Assembly: GCF_002287135.1 (NCBI RefSeq)
Contig: NZ_NESU01000002.1
Location: 1 to 64,000, forward strand
Direction: 5' to 3'
DNA length: 64,000 nt
Source of the DNA: Helicobacter sp. TUL
GTDB lineage: Bacteria > Campylobacterota > Campylobacteria > Campylobacterales > Helicobacteraceae
The notes beneath the pieces were generated by a model that saw only the letters and a list, made by a program, of their open reading frames with translations, was not told the DNA's origin and made no database searches. The first letter of the stretch is position 1. Each line of letters starts with the position of its first letter. This document shows positions 25,356 to 34,844 of this stretch, one piece after another. Position numbers and translations under genes: made by a program.

Positions 25356-26291
25356 TTAGCGCCTTTTTATGAGTAATCCATAATATCGCACCCACCAGAT
25401 TCCAAGCAGCAAGATTCCAAGTCCAAGCACAAACACGCTAATATCATAACCATAGGGCTTTAAAATCGTGTGTGGTGTGATTTCACCAATTTGCTGATAG
25501 ATTTTTGCAAGATCGGTTTCATTTAGGGCACTAAAGGCTTTGCCACCACTTGCTTTGGCGATGAATTCAAGACTTTGGCTATCGCCTCCATCGCTGATAT
25601 TGACAGGATAGATTCTCACACCCGTTTTAATAGCAAGATCTATTGTTTGTGCAGTGCTCATTTTTGAATGCGTATCAAAGCCATCGGTTAGCAAAATAAT
25701 GCTTCGTTTTATGTCGTTACTAAGTGTTGTATCCACAAAGTTTTGAAAATCTTGCGTGTCATCAAATTCTATAAGTGTATAGATTGTGCGTGCTAGTGCG
25801 TCATTAATGGCTGTTTTACCACCGGCTAATCCAAGTGTTAGGCTATCAATGATATGGTGCAAGAATTCGCGATCTTGGGTTAGGGCATTGAGGATTATCG
25901 TATGCTCCCCAAATGCTACAATGAGTATGCTATCATATGGATTGTTGTCGATAAAGTCCTTGCTAAGTCGCTTAAGCACTTCTAATCGATTTTCGCCAGT
26001 ATGACTAAAATCCACTGCTTCCATAGAAAAGCTTGTGTCTAGCACAAGGGCAATTTGGCTTTGCGTGATAGGCATAAGGATATGTTTTGTTTCTAGCAAT
26101 GGCTTAGAGAGCGCACCTACAATGCACGCAATCCCAACAAATTGCAAAAATGTCAGCCAAGAAGATTTGTGTTGTTTTTGGATAAGTGGGAGATGAGGCA
26201 CAAAAATTCGTGTGCGTGTGTTTTTTAGCCACCACCACGCAAGAACAAACAGAGCAAAAATAAGCCAAAAAAATGGATAGGCAAAACTCAT
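25356..26291 (-). CDS. BatA-like von Willebrand factor A membrane protein
   Basis: The 311-aa product has N-terminal hydrophobic segments (about 5-20 and 46-65), a vWA domain with MIDAS residues in LVLDTSFSMEAVDF near 84-97 and LLTDGFDTHS near 200, and a C-terminal transmembrane helix. This matches BatA. The ATG overlaps the end of the 26288-26644 gene by 4 bases, and the BatB-like gene starts next to its stop, so the cluster is translationally coupled. Confidence 0.8.
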   Translation of the reverse strand: MSFAYPFFWLIFALFVLAWWWLKNTRTRIFVPHLPLIQKQHKSSWLTFLQFVGIACIVGALSKPLLETKHILMPITQSQIALVLDTSFSMEAVDFSHTGENRLEVLKRLSKDFIDNNPYDSILIVAFGEHTIILNALTQDREFLHHIIDSLTLGLAGGKTAINDALARTIYTLIEFDDTQDFQNFVDTTLSNDIKRSIILLTDGFDTHSKMSTAQTIDLAIKTGVRIYPVNISDGGDSQSLEFIAKASGGKAFSALNETDLAKIYQQIGEITPHTILKPYGYDISVFVLGLGILLLGIWWVRYYGLLIKRR

Positions 26292-26644
26292 AGATTCTCA
26301 CAAATGTGTTGGTATTGGGCAAGGAGTGCTAAATCTAAAGGAGGAGGGTTTTTGGAAAACTTATAAGTGTTGAGGTTTGGGAGGAATTCTTGGATTTGGG
26401 CAAGTGCGCGTTGATTAAGAATCTCTTTTGCCTTGGCTTTGGCAACAAGTGCGCTAAATTCTTTGGCAAATGTTTTAGAATCTTGTGTGTCAAGGGATTT
26501 TAGCTGTTGTATGATAGGGTTTTGTCTTTTGTGTAAAATCACATACGCACAGATTATGCACGCCACCATAACGCATACACCCACCACAATCAGGGGCATA
26601 GCCCAAGGCGTGATAGGTTCAAATATATCCGTGAGTTCGTGCAT
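26288..26644 (-). CDS. DUF4381-like membrane protein of the Bat cluster
   Basis: The 118-aa protein has one N-terminal transmembrane helix (about 15-36, MPLIVVGVCVMVACIICAYV) followed by a cytoplasmic helical domain. Position, size and topology fit the DUF4381 proteins found between DUF58 and vWA genes in MoxR/Bat operons. It overlaps the BatA-like gene by 4 bases. Assignment rests on context and topology more than on motifs. Confidence 0.6.
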   Translation of the reverse strand: MHELTDIFEPITPWAMPLIVVGVCVMVACIICAYVILHKRQNPIIQQLKSLDTQDSKTFAKEFSALVAKAKAKEILNQRALAQIQEFLPNLNTYKFSKNPPPLDLALLAQYQHICENL

Positions 26645-26646
26645 TG

Positions 26647-26772
26647 TTATTTTTTGGGTCTAAAATATCGCAATACCAAAAAGCTTACAAAGGCTATGCC
26701 ACACACAACAATAATCGTGCTAAATGCCTCAAAATACCCAAAGGGTTGGGCGAGATTAAATACTTCTCCCAT
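26647..26772 (-). CDS. 41-aa single-pass membrane protein between ileS and the Bat cluster
   Basis: The ATG at 26770-26772 sits just past the ileS stop (26775-26777). The product (MGEVFNLAQPFGYFEAF, then a hydrophobic helix and RYFRPKK) ends 2 bases before the start of the DUF4381-like gene. A longer frame from within ileS exists but is a shadow. Membrane character and tight packing support a real small subunit. The family is unknown. Confidence 0.5.
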   Translation of the reverse strand: MGEVFNLAQPFGYFEAFSTIIVVCGIAFVSFLVLRYFRPKK

Positions 26773-26774
26773 AA

Positions 26775-29564
26775 TTATGCTTTGTGTGTGGTGTTTTGTT
26801 TTTCTATGGCTTCTTGACAGCGAGCACATATCTCCTCTGCGCTAGTTGCCACAAATTGCCAACAACGCGGACATTTATGTGCTTTGGCTTTTGCTATGGC
26901 AAAATGCTCTTGTGTGCCATCTATATCAACCACAAAGCGTTTTAGAATCACAAAATCTTCATCACTTTTGCCCCAACTACTTACAATAAGCCACCTATCA
27001 ATTTCGCCAAATTCACAAGCATTGGTGCTGATAAGATGAAGTTCTAAGGAAGATTTGATGATCTTGTCTTTTTTGAGTTCATCAAGGATTTCCCCAAATT
27101 TTTCACGAATTTTCATTAAACGCGCAAAATCCACTTCACTAGATTGCATACCTGCCACGCTTTGAAGTGTAGGATTGCAAAGATCAAAAATATCTAGCGC
27201 TTGGTCTTTAATATGGGCATTGGCATATCCAAATGCTTCATATGCAGTGTAGGTGAGCGTTGGTGCGATGACAAAGAGTAGTTTTTTGAGGATAAAAGCC
27301 ATTGCGCTTTGGATAGATTGGCGTCGCGTAGAATCTAGACTATCGCAATATAGGCTATCTTTGCACAAATCCATATACACGCCGCTAAGGTGGGTGCTAA
27401 CAAAGTTCATAATAACGCTAAAACCTTTGGTGAAGTCGTATTGCAAAAAGAGTTCTAAGGCGTGTTCTAGCTCTTCATTGGCTAGAGAAACGATGTAGCG
27501 ATCGATGTCTGAAGATAATGGCGTGATAGCTTGTAAATCCTGTGTGTTTGCAAGCAAAAAGCGTATAGTATTACGGATTTTTTTGTATTGCTCACTGACT
27601 TGTTTGAGAATATTTTGGGAGATTCTCTGATCGTTTTGATAATCGCTAAGGGCTACCCATAGGCGTAAAATATCGCTACCATAATCTTTAAGAATCTCTT
27701 GTGGTGCGATGACATTGCCTTTGGATTTACTCATTTTTTCGCCGCGTTCATCCATAGTAAATCCGTGCGTAAGGATATGCTTATACGGCGCTTTTTGGTG
27801 TATCGCACAGCTTATGAGTAGTGAGCTTTGAAACCACCCTCTGTGTTGATCGCTACCTTCGAGATACATATCCGCAGGGTATTCTCCAGCATTATATGCT
27901 TTAGATTCTAGGACGGCTTTCCAAGTGCTACCGCTATCAAACCATACATCAAGAATATGATGAATCTTTTCATAATGTGCGCTTTGTGGTTTGTGGCTTG
28001 GAGGTAAAAGTTCCTCTATGTCTTTGCTCCACCACGCATCACAGCCCTCGCGATCAAAGATTTGTGCGACAAAATCTAGCACCTGTGGATCTAGCACGAC
28101 AGAATCTGTGCGTTTGTCTTTGAAAAATGCGATAGGCACACCCCAATCCCTTTGTCTTGAGATACACCAATCTGGGCGGTTTTGTATCATAGAAGTGATT
28201 CTATTGCGCCCATGTTCGGGGTAGAATCGCACCTTTTGAAGTTCATCAAGCGCTACTTCGCGTAATGTTTTAGATTCTGTGCCAAAGGGCTTATCCATGA
28301 GGATAAACCATTGCTTTGTAGCACGATAGATGACGGGTTTATGTGTGCGCCAACAAAATGGATAGGAGTGCGTGAATGTAGAGCAATGCAAAAGGTTCTT
28401 TCCTAAAAGCTCCAAAATACCTTCATTTGCTTTAAAGACATGTTGTCCGATGAATGTATCTACCACATCATCACGCAACAGAGCCTTGAGTTTTAGGGTT
28501 TCATCATAGCAACCACTATCATCAACAGGCATTAGCACTTCTATGTCGTATTTGAGACAGGCATAATAGTCATCTTCCCCATGCCCTGGTGCAGTATGGA
28601 CAAGCCCACTTCCCCCGCTCATCAATACATGATCACCTAAAATAAGCGTCGAGATTCTGTCATTGAGTGGATTTATTGCGTGGAGATTCTCAAAATCTTT
28701 GCCTTTATAGGTTTTTAGAATCTCGCCTTTTGTAATCCCAAGTTCCCTAAGATTAGACACAAGAGGTTTGGCGATGATGTAGTGATCTGTGGTGATGACA
28801 TATTCTTCATTGGCATTGAGACAAATCGCCTGATTTGCTGGTAGTGTCCAAGGTGTTGTCGTCCAAATCACAGCCTTAGCCTGCGCAACACCAAGTTTTT
28901 GGCATGAATCTTGTGTGAGTTCAAACCCTACAAAAATCGAATAATCCTCTTTGTCTTGATACTCAACTTCTGCTTCAGCAAGCGCACTTTTTGCTGCCCA
29001 ACTCCAAAATACTGGCTTACTACGCTCGGTTAGCAATCCTTTTTTTGCAATCTCACAGAGTGCGCGATAAATATCTGCCTCAAAGGCAAAATCCATAGTT
29101 TTGTAAGGATGTGTAAAATCCCCCAAAATACCCAAATCCTGAAATTCTTTGCTCTGAATCTCAATAAAATCTCGCGCCCACTCTCGGCATAATTCTCTAA
29201 TTTGTGTCTTTGGTAGCGTATCTTTTTTTTCTTTACCGATTTTCTCCTCTACTTTTTGCTCAATTGGCAATCCATGGCAGTCCCAACCTGGCGTATAGGC
29301 TATTTTTTGCCCTTGAAAATAGTGTAGTTTGATGACAATATCTTTGAGAATCTTATTAAGTGCGTGTCCGATGTGGATATGTCCATTTGCATAGGGCGGT
29401 CCATCATGAAGTGTAAAGCTTTGTTTTGAAGTGGCGCGATCTCGCATACGCGTGTATATGCTATCTTCTCGCCATTTTTGATAGACATGTGGCTCATTTT
29501 GTGGGAGATTTCCACGCATAGGGAAATCTGTATTTGGTAAAATTAGTGTATCTTTGTAATCCAT
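26775..29564 (-). CDS. ileS: Isoleucyl-tRNA synthetase
   Basis: IleRS charges tRNA-Ile and edits valine. The 929-aa protein has the HIGH motif in [10 protein letters not shown] near residue 64, CP1 editing-domain segments ([12 protein letters not shown]), KMSKS in [10 protein letters not shown] near 611-615, and a C-terminal zinc finger (CPRCWQF ... CARC). The ATG follows 'cgaggtatgag'. A TACAAT -10 box lies at 29595-29600. Confidence 0.97.
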   Translation of the reverse strand: MDYKDTLILPNTDFPMRGNLPQNEPHVYQKWREDSIYTRMRDRATSKQSFTLHDGPPYANGHIHIGHALNKILKDIVIKLHYFQGQKIAYTPGWDCHGLPIEQKVEEKIGKEKKDTLPKTQIRELCREWARDFIEIQSKEFQDLGILGDFTHPYKTMDFAFEADIYRALCEIAKKGLLTERSKPVFWSWAAKSALAEAEVEYQDKEDYSIFVGFELTQDSCQKLGVAQAKAVIWTTTPWTLPANQAICLNANEEYVITTDHYIIAKPLVSNLRELGITKGEILKTYKGKDFENLHAINPLNDRISTLILGDHVLMSGGSGLVHTAPGHGEDDYYACLKYDIEVLMPVDDSGCYDETLKLKALLRDDVVDTFIGQHVFKANEGILELLGKNLLHCSTFTHSYPFCWRTHKPVIYRATKQWFILMDKPFGTESKTLREVALDELQKVRFYPEHGRNRITSMIQNRPDWCISRQRDWGVPIAFFKDKRTDSVVLDPQVLDFVAQIFDREGCDAWWSKDIEELLPPSHKPQSAHYEKIHHILDVWFDSGSTWKAVLESKAYNAGEYPADMYLEGSDQHRGWFQSSLLISCAIHQKAPYKHILTHGFTMDERGEKMSKSKGNVIAPQEILKDYGSDILRLWVALSDYQNDQRISQNILKQVSEQYKKIRNTIRFLLANTQDLQAITPLSSDIDRYIVSLANEELEHALELFLQYDFTKGFSVIMNFVSTHLSGVYMDLCKDSLYCDSLDSTRRQSIQSAMAFILKKLLFVIAPTLTYTAYEAFGYANAHIKDQALDIFDLCNPTLQSVAGMQSSEVDFARLMKIREKFGEILDELKKDKIIKSSLELHLISTNACEFGEIDRWLIVSSWGKSDEDFVILKRFVVDIDGTQEHFAIAKAKAHKCPRCWQFVATSAEEICARCQEAIEKQNTTHKA

Positions 29565-29594
29565 CTCATACCTCGTGCGTTAGAATGCCACGCA

Positions 29595-29600
29595 TTGTAA
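29595..29600 (-). promoter_or_regulatory. -10 box upstream of ileS
   Basis: TACAAT read on the minus strand (attgta on plus), 31 bases upstream of the ileS ATG, after an AT-rich stretch. Confidence 0.45.
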
Positions 29601-29749
29601 CAAAACTTGTATTAAGAAGTTTATAATTTTTGTGATTTGGGTGCATTTGGCTTGGTATTCCTTTGACTTAAAATTTTCTTAGTCAAAACACAAAGTTTTA
29701 AGCTTTTGCGTGTTAGAATCGTGCTCTATTTTGCTTGAAGGATAAGATA

Positions 29750-30610
29750 ATGGATTCGTGTATATCCCTTGTGTTTGAGACTTTTAAAACTTGTGGAGTT
29801 GCCATTGATACGCTTTTGAAAAACCCATCGACACAATATCTAGCTTCACAAAATTCTAGCGGAGATACACAACTTCAAGTCGATGTCCAAGCTGATAAGC
29901 TTATCGAAGATAAACTTTTAGCGCTTGAATGTGTCAAGGGTGTGTGCAGCGAAGAAAAACAAGAAGCTGTTTACAAGACACAATCTAGTGGGCAATTACT
30001 CATCGCATACGATCCGCTCGATGGTTCTTCGCTTGTGGATAGCAACCTAAGCATAGGCACCATTTTTGGAATCTATGATACGCATTTTGAGGCAAACAAG
30101 CTTCTTGCAAGTGGGTATATCGTGTATGGACCTAGATTAGAGATTGTTTTGGCACATACGCAAGTGGAGCATTGGCGTTATTGCGGTGGTGTGTGGCAGA
30201 ATCTAGGAGTGCTACAATTAGGCAAAAAAGGCAAGATTAATGCACCAGGTGGCACACAGCAATATTGGGCTCCTTATCATAAAGCCTTGATAGATTCTCT
30301 GTTTGCACAAGGTTATAGATTGCGGTATTCTGGAGGTATGGTGCCAGATTTACATCAGATTCTTATCAAGGGTGGCGGACTTTTTAGTTATCCAGCGACA
30401 CAAGATGCACCAAAGGGCAAACTCCGCAAACTTTTTGAGGTTTTTCCATTGGCATTTGTGTATGAGTGTGCAGGTGGGAAGGCTATCGATGGTAAAAACC
30501 GCCTTTTGGAGCTTGGTGTGGAGCGAATTCATGATACGACACAATGCTTTTTTGGAAGTAGCGAGGAGATTATGCAGGTTATAGAGGCTTATAAGCTTGC
30601 TAATGCGTAA
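29750..30610 (+). CDS. fbp: Fructose-1,6-bisphosphatase class 1
   Basis: Fbp removes the 1-phosphate from fructose 1,6-bisphosphate in gluconeogenesis. The 286-aa protein has the metal site AYDPLDGSSLVDSN near 87-100 and substrate-site segments RYSGGMVPDLHQIL and FEVFPLAFVYECAGGKA. I chose the ATG at 29750, after 'gaaggataagata', instead of an in-frame TTG 15 bases earlier that would cover that binding site. Confidence 0.93.
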   Translation: MDSCISLVFETFKTCGVAIDTLLKNPSTQYLASQNSSGDTQLQVDVQADKLIEDKLLALECVKGVCSEEKQEAVYKTQSSGQLLIAYDPLDGSSLVDSNLSIGTIFGIYDTHFEANKLLASGYIVYGPRLEIVLAHTQVEHWRYCGGVWQNLGVLQLGKKGKINAPGGTQQYWAPYHKALIDSLFAQGYRLRYSGGMVPDLHQILIKGGGLFSYPATQDAPKGKLRKLFEVFPLAFVYECAGGKAIDGKNRLLELGVERIHDTTQCFFGSSEEIMQVIEAYKLANA

Positions 30611-30649
30611 TGTGAAGTATGAATACTAGAATCTATGTAAAGATATGCC

Positions 30650-30841
30650 ATGGAAGAAGATATTTTTGTTAAAAACCTCCAAGACCAAAGCAAGAAACTT
30701 CAAGAATGCCAAGCTTCTCATACCCTACATTCGTGTATGCCTTGTGCATTGTTTTTTGAGTGCGAAGTGCGCAAAGCCTATGTCAAGGCAGTGTATGAAA
30801 GCATGAATAAAGGACAAGAGGGGAATTTTGATTTTAACTAA
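30650..30841 (+). CDS. Small cysteine-containing conserved-type protein
   Basis: The product has 63 aa, no signal peptide and four cysteines, with HSCMPCALFFEC in the middle, which could bind a metal. It lies 39 bases after fbp and 9 bases before metG, on the same strand. I think similar small genes precede metG in related genomes, but I cannot name a family. Confidence 0.6.
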   Translation: MEEDIFVKNLQDQSKKLQECQASHTLHSCMPCALFFECEVRKAYVKAVYESMNKGQEGNFDFN

Positions 30842-30850
30842 AGGAATTGC

Positions 30851-32785
30851 ATGAAAAAAAGCTATATTACTTCACCAATCTATTATGTCAATGATGTGCC
30901 ACACATTGGACATGCATATACAACAATTGTTTGTGATATGCTAAAAAAATACCGCCAACTTCAAGGTGAAGAAGTGTTTTTGCTCACCGGCACTGATGAA
31001 CACGGACAAAAGATTGAGCAATCCGCTAAAGCACATAATCAAACCCCCCAAGCCTATGCAGATTCTATTAGTGCAAAGTTTCGATCGCTTTGGGAAGAGT
31101 TTGACATTGATTTTGATTTGTTTATACGCACTACAGATTCTGCACATGCCAAAAGCGCACAGGCTGCGTTTGAGAGTATGTATAAAAAAGGAGATATTTA
31201 TAAGGGCATATACGAGGGGTGGTATTGTATCTCGTGTGAAAGCCATTTTACTAAGCACCAAGTAACCGATCAAAAATGCCCTGATTGTGGCAAACCAACG
31301 ACTACAATAAAAGAAGAAAGTTACTTTTTTGCCCTCTCCAAATATGAAAAAAGGCTTTTGGAATGGTATGAGCAATGCCCTGATGTCATTATGCCAAAGC
31401 ACAAACGCAATGAAGTGATACGCTTTGTAGAATCTGGACTTGTGGATCTCTCTATCACACGCACAGGTTTTAGCTGGGGCGTGCCGTTGCCTGAAGGTAT
31501 AGATTCTGAAAATACCCACAAACATATTTTGTATGTGTGGCTTGATGCGCTCATAAGCTATATAAGCGGAATAGGCTATAAAGAGGTGTTGCGTCTTGAT
31601 TTGTGGCAAGATGCGACACATATTGTGGGTAAGGATATTTTGCGTTTTCATGCGGTGTATTGGCCTGCATTTTTGATGAGCCTTGAGTTGCCATTACCAC
31701 GCAAAATTTACGCACACGGCTGGTGGACTCGCGATGGTGTCAAGATGAGTAAAAGCATAGGAAATGTTGTCAATCCTCAAGAAGTCGCACAAAGTTATGG
31801 GATTGAGGCGTTTCGATATTTTTTGTTGCGTGAAGTGCCATTTGGACAAGATGGAGATTTTAGCCAAAGGGCTTTGATTGAGCGTATCAATTCTGATTTG
31901 AGTAATGATATAGGCAATCTCCTAAACCGCCTCATAGGAATGGCACAAAAATATTTTGACCTCACGCTCTCTAGTGCGGACATACAACGATTCTATCCCC
32001 AAGAGGTGGCAAAGATTGCTCCATTGCTTCAAAAGTTTCAAACTGCGATGAATGATATGCAACCACATATCGCCCTTGAGGAACTTTGGCAACTTTTGAG
32101 ATTAGGCAATAGCGCGATTAGCACATATGAGCCGTGGAATATGATGAAACAAGATAAGAGTGAATCTACCCAAGCCTTGCTAATGCTTATTAGTAATATT
32201 TTACTAAAAGTCGCTTTGTGTTTGTATCCCATAATGCCAAAAACTGCCAAAAGCATAGCCTCTGTTTTGCAATGCACGATAGATTCACAAAATTTTGAGC
32301 ATTATGTCGTGCAAAATACATTTATAGAATCTAGCACACTAAAACCTATTCCTCCGCTTTTTCCGCGTATAGAATCGCCATTGATGTCAGAGCCAAGCCC
32401 TGCGCAAACTTCTTCATCAAATACTGCCAAGGATTCATCTCCTACGCCTAGCACGCAAACATTCCAAACCATAGGCATAGAGGATTTTCAAAAGCTTGAT
32501 TTGCGTGTAGGTGTCGTGCTAGAATGCAAAAGAGTGCCAAAGAGCGAAAAACTCTTGCAATTCCTCATTGATTTGGGTGAATCTAAGCCACGACAGATTC
32601 TCTCTGGAATCGCTAAATATTACAATCCCGATGAGCTTGTAGGCAAGCATGTCTGTGTAGTTGCCAATCTCAAGCCTGTGAAGCTTATGGGACTTCTTAG
32701 CGAGGGTATGATTTTGAGTGCACAAGATGATGAAGGCTTAGCACTTCTTAGTGTTGCAAAAAAGGCAGGAAGCAAGATTTCTTAA
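30851..32785 (+). CDS. metG: Methionyl-tRNA synthetase
   Basis: MetRS charges tRNA-Met. The 644-aa protein has HIGHAYTT near residues 19-26, zinc-binding cysteines (CISCESHF ... CPDCGK near 127-148), KMSKSIGN near 298-305 and a C-terminal tRNA-binding (EMAP/Trbp111-like) domain from about 545. A Ser/Thr/Pro-rich linker near 510-540 joins the two parts. The stop overlaps the ATG of the exonuclease gene (TAATG). Confidence 0.97.
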   Translation: MKKSYITSPIYYVNDVPHIGHAYTTIVCDMLKKYRQLQGEEVFLLTGTDEHGQKIEQSAKAHNQTPQAYADSISAKFRSLWEEFDIDFDLFIRTTDSAHAKSAQAAFESMYKKGDIYKGIYEGWYCISCESHFTKHQVTDQKCPDCGKPTTTIKEESYFFALSKYEKRLLEWYEQCPDVIMPKHKRNEVIRFVESGLVDLSITRTGFSWGVPLPEGIDSENTHKHILYVWLDALISYISGIGYKEVLRLDLWQDATHIVGKDILRFHAVYWPAFLMSLELPLPRKIYAHGWWTRDGVKMSKSIGNVVNPQEVAQSYGIEAFRYFLLREVPFGQDGDFSQRALIERINSDLSNDIGNLLNRLIGMAQKYFDLTLSSADIQRFYPQEVAKIAPLLQKFQTAMNDMQPHIALEELWQLLRLGNSAISTYEPWNMMKQDKSESTQALLMLISNILLKVALCLYPIMPKTAKSIASVLQCTIDSQNFEHYVVQNTFIESSTLKPIPPLFPRIESPLMSEPSPAQTSSSNTAKDSSPTPSTQTFQTIGIEDFQKLDLRVGVVLECKRVPKSEKLLQFLIDLGESKPRQILSGIAKYYNPDELVGKHVCVVANLKPVKLMGLLSEGMILSAQDDEGLALLSVAKKAGSKIS

Positions 32786-33552
32786 TGAGAGTGTATGCCC
32801 AACTCCTCCAAAAACTTAGTCAAGATTCTATGAGTATAGAATCTCTTGATAGGTTTTTTCGCGATGTGAGTGGGAGTGGAGAATACCTAGATATTGCGAC
32901 ACAATTAGAGATTTTAAAACTTTATGATTTTCCTTTTAGACAAAATGGAAATACAATCGAGCTTAGCACCGCGACCTTGGGCTTACAAGAGGCGGTGTTT
33001 TGCTTTGTAGATATCGAAACAACTGGCGCAAAAATAGAAAAGCACGATATTATCGAAATTGGTGCTGTGAAATACCAAAATGGCAAGGTAATTGATCGGT
33101 TTGAAAGTTTTGTATTTGCTCCATATGTGCCAGAGGAGATTACAAAACTTACAGGCATACGCACAAAAGATCTCTCTAATGCGCCACAACCTCAAGAGAT
33201 TCTCACACAATTTAGGGATTTTTTGCGTGATAGTGTGTTTGTCGCGCATAATGTAAGCTTTGATTATAATTTTCTTAATCAAGCCTTTTTGCGCTATAGG
33301 ATTGTGCCTATGCTGCTACCAAAGCTTTGCACTATCGGTTTAGCGCGTAAAACAATCCTCTCTCCACGCTATGCCTTAGGGTTTTTAAATGCATTTTTAG
33401 GGATTAATACCCCTGCTTCTCATCGTGCGTATGCGGACGCACTCACTGCGCTTGAAGTCTTTAAAATCGCGATGATGTATATCCCAAATGAGATACAATC
33501 TATACAGAATCTGTTGGATTTTAGCAAAAAGGGGCGAAAGTTATTATCTTAG
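32785..33552 (+). CDS. DnaQ-family 3'-5' exonuclease
   Basis: The 255-aa protein carries the DEDDh exonuclease motifs: FVDIETTGA near 75 (Exo I), HNVSFDYNFL near 155 (Exo II) and HRAYADA near 214 (Exo III). It could be the proofreading epsilon subunit of DNA polymerase III or a related DnaQ-like exonuclease. A helical N-terminal 70 residues precede the nuclease. It overlaps metG by one base. Confidence 0.85.
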   Translation: MRVYAQLLQKLSQDSMSIESLDRFFRDVSGSGEYLDIATQLEILKLYDFPFRQNGNTIELSTATLGLQEAVFCFVDIETTGAKIEKHDIIEIGAVKYQNGKVIDRFESFVFAPYVPEEITKLTGIRTKDLSNAPQPQEILTQFRDFLRDSVFVAHNVSFDYNFLNQAFLRYRIVPMLLPKLCTIGLARKTILSPRYALGFLNAFLGINTPASHRAYADALTALEVFKIAMMYIPNEIQSIQNLLDFSKKGRKLLS

Positions 33553-33616
33553 GCGTGAATCTATTTTTTCTTAAGGGGGCTTATATGATAATAAACATAT
33601 TTCAAAGAGGGGTTTT

Positions 33617-34834
33617 ATGGAAGCACCACTGAGTATATTTCAAATGCAACACACATTTTTTCCATTTCTTGCTGTATGTCTTTTTGCTTTTATTCATCTA
33701 TATATTTATAAGGCATTGCTTAAATCATTTGCAAGTAGCGCACTTTTTCGAGGGTTTTGGCTTGTTGTGGTGTGGTGTAATTTTATAGGCACTGCAATAT
33801 ATTTTTCGTTTCTTCACAAAGCTCCGCCAAATCAAAGCCTCTATCTTGTGCTTTCGGTGTGTATGGGTGTAGCGCTAAGCTTTTTGGTTGTCACACTTTG
33901 CTACCAAGTTTGCTCTTTTGGTATCTTGTGGATAAAACATAAGCGCACACGCACACGCATAAGATTCCATATGAAGCGTGTTGCAGGGATTATGGGCATT
34001 GTTATGGTAGCCTATGGGATTTTTGTAGGCACACAAAAGCCTCAAGTTGTGTCATTACGCCTTGAAATAGATGGTTTAAGCGCACCACTAGAAGTTGTGC
34101 AGCTGAGCGATATACATATTGGTGGGTTAATTGAATCTACGCGTGTGCGTGATATTGTAGAACGCACAAACGCACTTAATCCAGATGTGATATTTCTCAC
34201 AGGAGATATTGTAGATTCTCCTTTGGAGATTGTGCGAGATGCTGTGTCAGAACTCGCTAATCTCAAGGCAAAGTATGGCGTGTATTATGTGTTGGGTAAT
34301 CATGAATATTTTCATGACGCACATAATATTTTAGAATCTATGCACGCAATGGGCTTTAAGGTATTGCTTAATGATATAGATGTGATCACACACGCTCATA
34401 CGCCACTTATCATAGCAGGGATAGATGATCTTGTAGGAGATCGAGAGGCATTTTTGTATCATGATCTTAAGCCCGATATATATCAGACATTGCATAAGGC
34501 TAGGGAAACAAATCTCATATCTGCGCCTATGATTTTGCTCTCTCATCAACCAAAGGTTATCTATGACTTAGAATCTATTTCTGTAGCAGAGTCGGCGTTG
34601 GTGGATAATATTCGCCTTATCCTTAGTGGGCATACACATGGCGGACAAATTTTTCCATTTTCTCTCCTTGTTTCACTCCAGCAACCCTATGCCAAGGGCT
34701 TAAAAAAACTGCCAAATTTTGCGGAGTGCTATTTATACATTAATCAAGGCACGGGGTATTGGGGACCACCTATGCGTGTGGGCAGTGTCAATGAAATCAC
34801 GCACTTCACACTTTTACCTAAATCTATATTATAG
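33617..34834 (+). CDS. Membrane-anchored calcineurin-like metallophosphoesterase
   Basis: The 405-aa protein has about four N-terminal transmembrane helices (residues 10-145), then a metallophosphoesterase domain with LSDIHIGG near 163, TGDIVDS near 194, LGNHEYF near 226 and LSGHTHGGQIFP near 335. This matches the YaeI/YkuE type, which act on phospholipid head groups or nucleotides. The ATG follows 'aaagaggggtttt'. The substrate is not known. Confidence 0.85.
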   Translation: MEAPLSIFQMQHTFFPFLAVCLFAFIHLYIYKALLKSFASSALFRGFWLVVVWCNFIGTAIYFSFLHKAPPNQSLYLVLSVCMGVALSFLVVTLCYQVCSFGILWIKHKRTRTRIRFHMKRVAGIMGIVMVAYGIFVGTQKPQVVSLRLEIDGLSAPLEVVQLSDIHIGGLIESTRVRDIVERTNALNPDVIFLTGDIVDSPLEIVRDAVSELANLKAKYGVYYVLGNHEYFHDAHNILESMHAMGFKVLLNDIDVITHAHTPLIIAGIDDLVGDREAFLYHDLKPDIYQTLHKARETNLISAPMILLSHQPKVIYDLESISVAESALVDNIRLILSGHTHGGQIFPFSLLVSLQQPYAKGLKKLPNFAECYLYINQGTGYWGPPMRVGSVNEITHFTLLPKSIL

Positions 34835-34844
34835 GGAGTATGTT

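Noticed and set aside
33938-33962. CACACG-type repeat in the metallophosphoesterase gene
   Set aside because: It encodes a short Arg/Thr-rich basic stretch after a membrane helix (positive-inside) and the units are imperfect, so not a contingency repeat.
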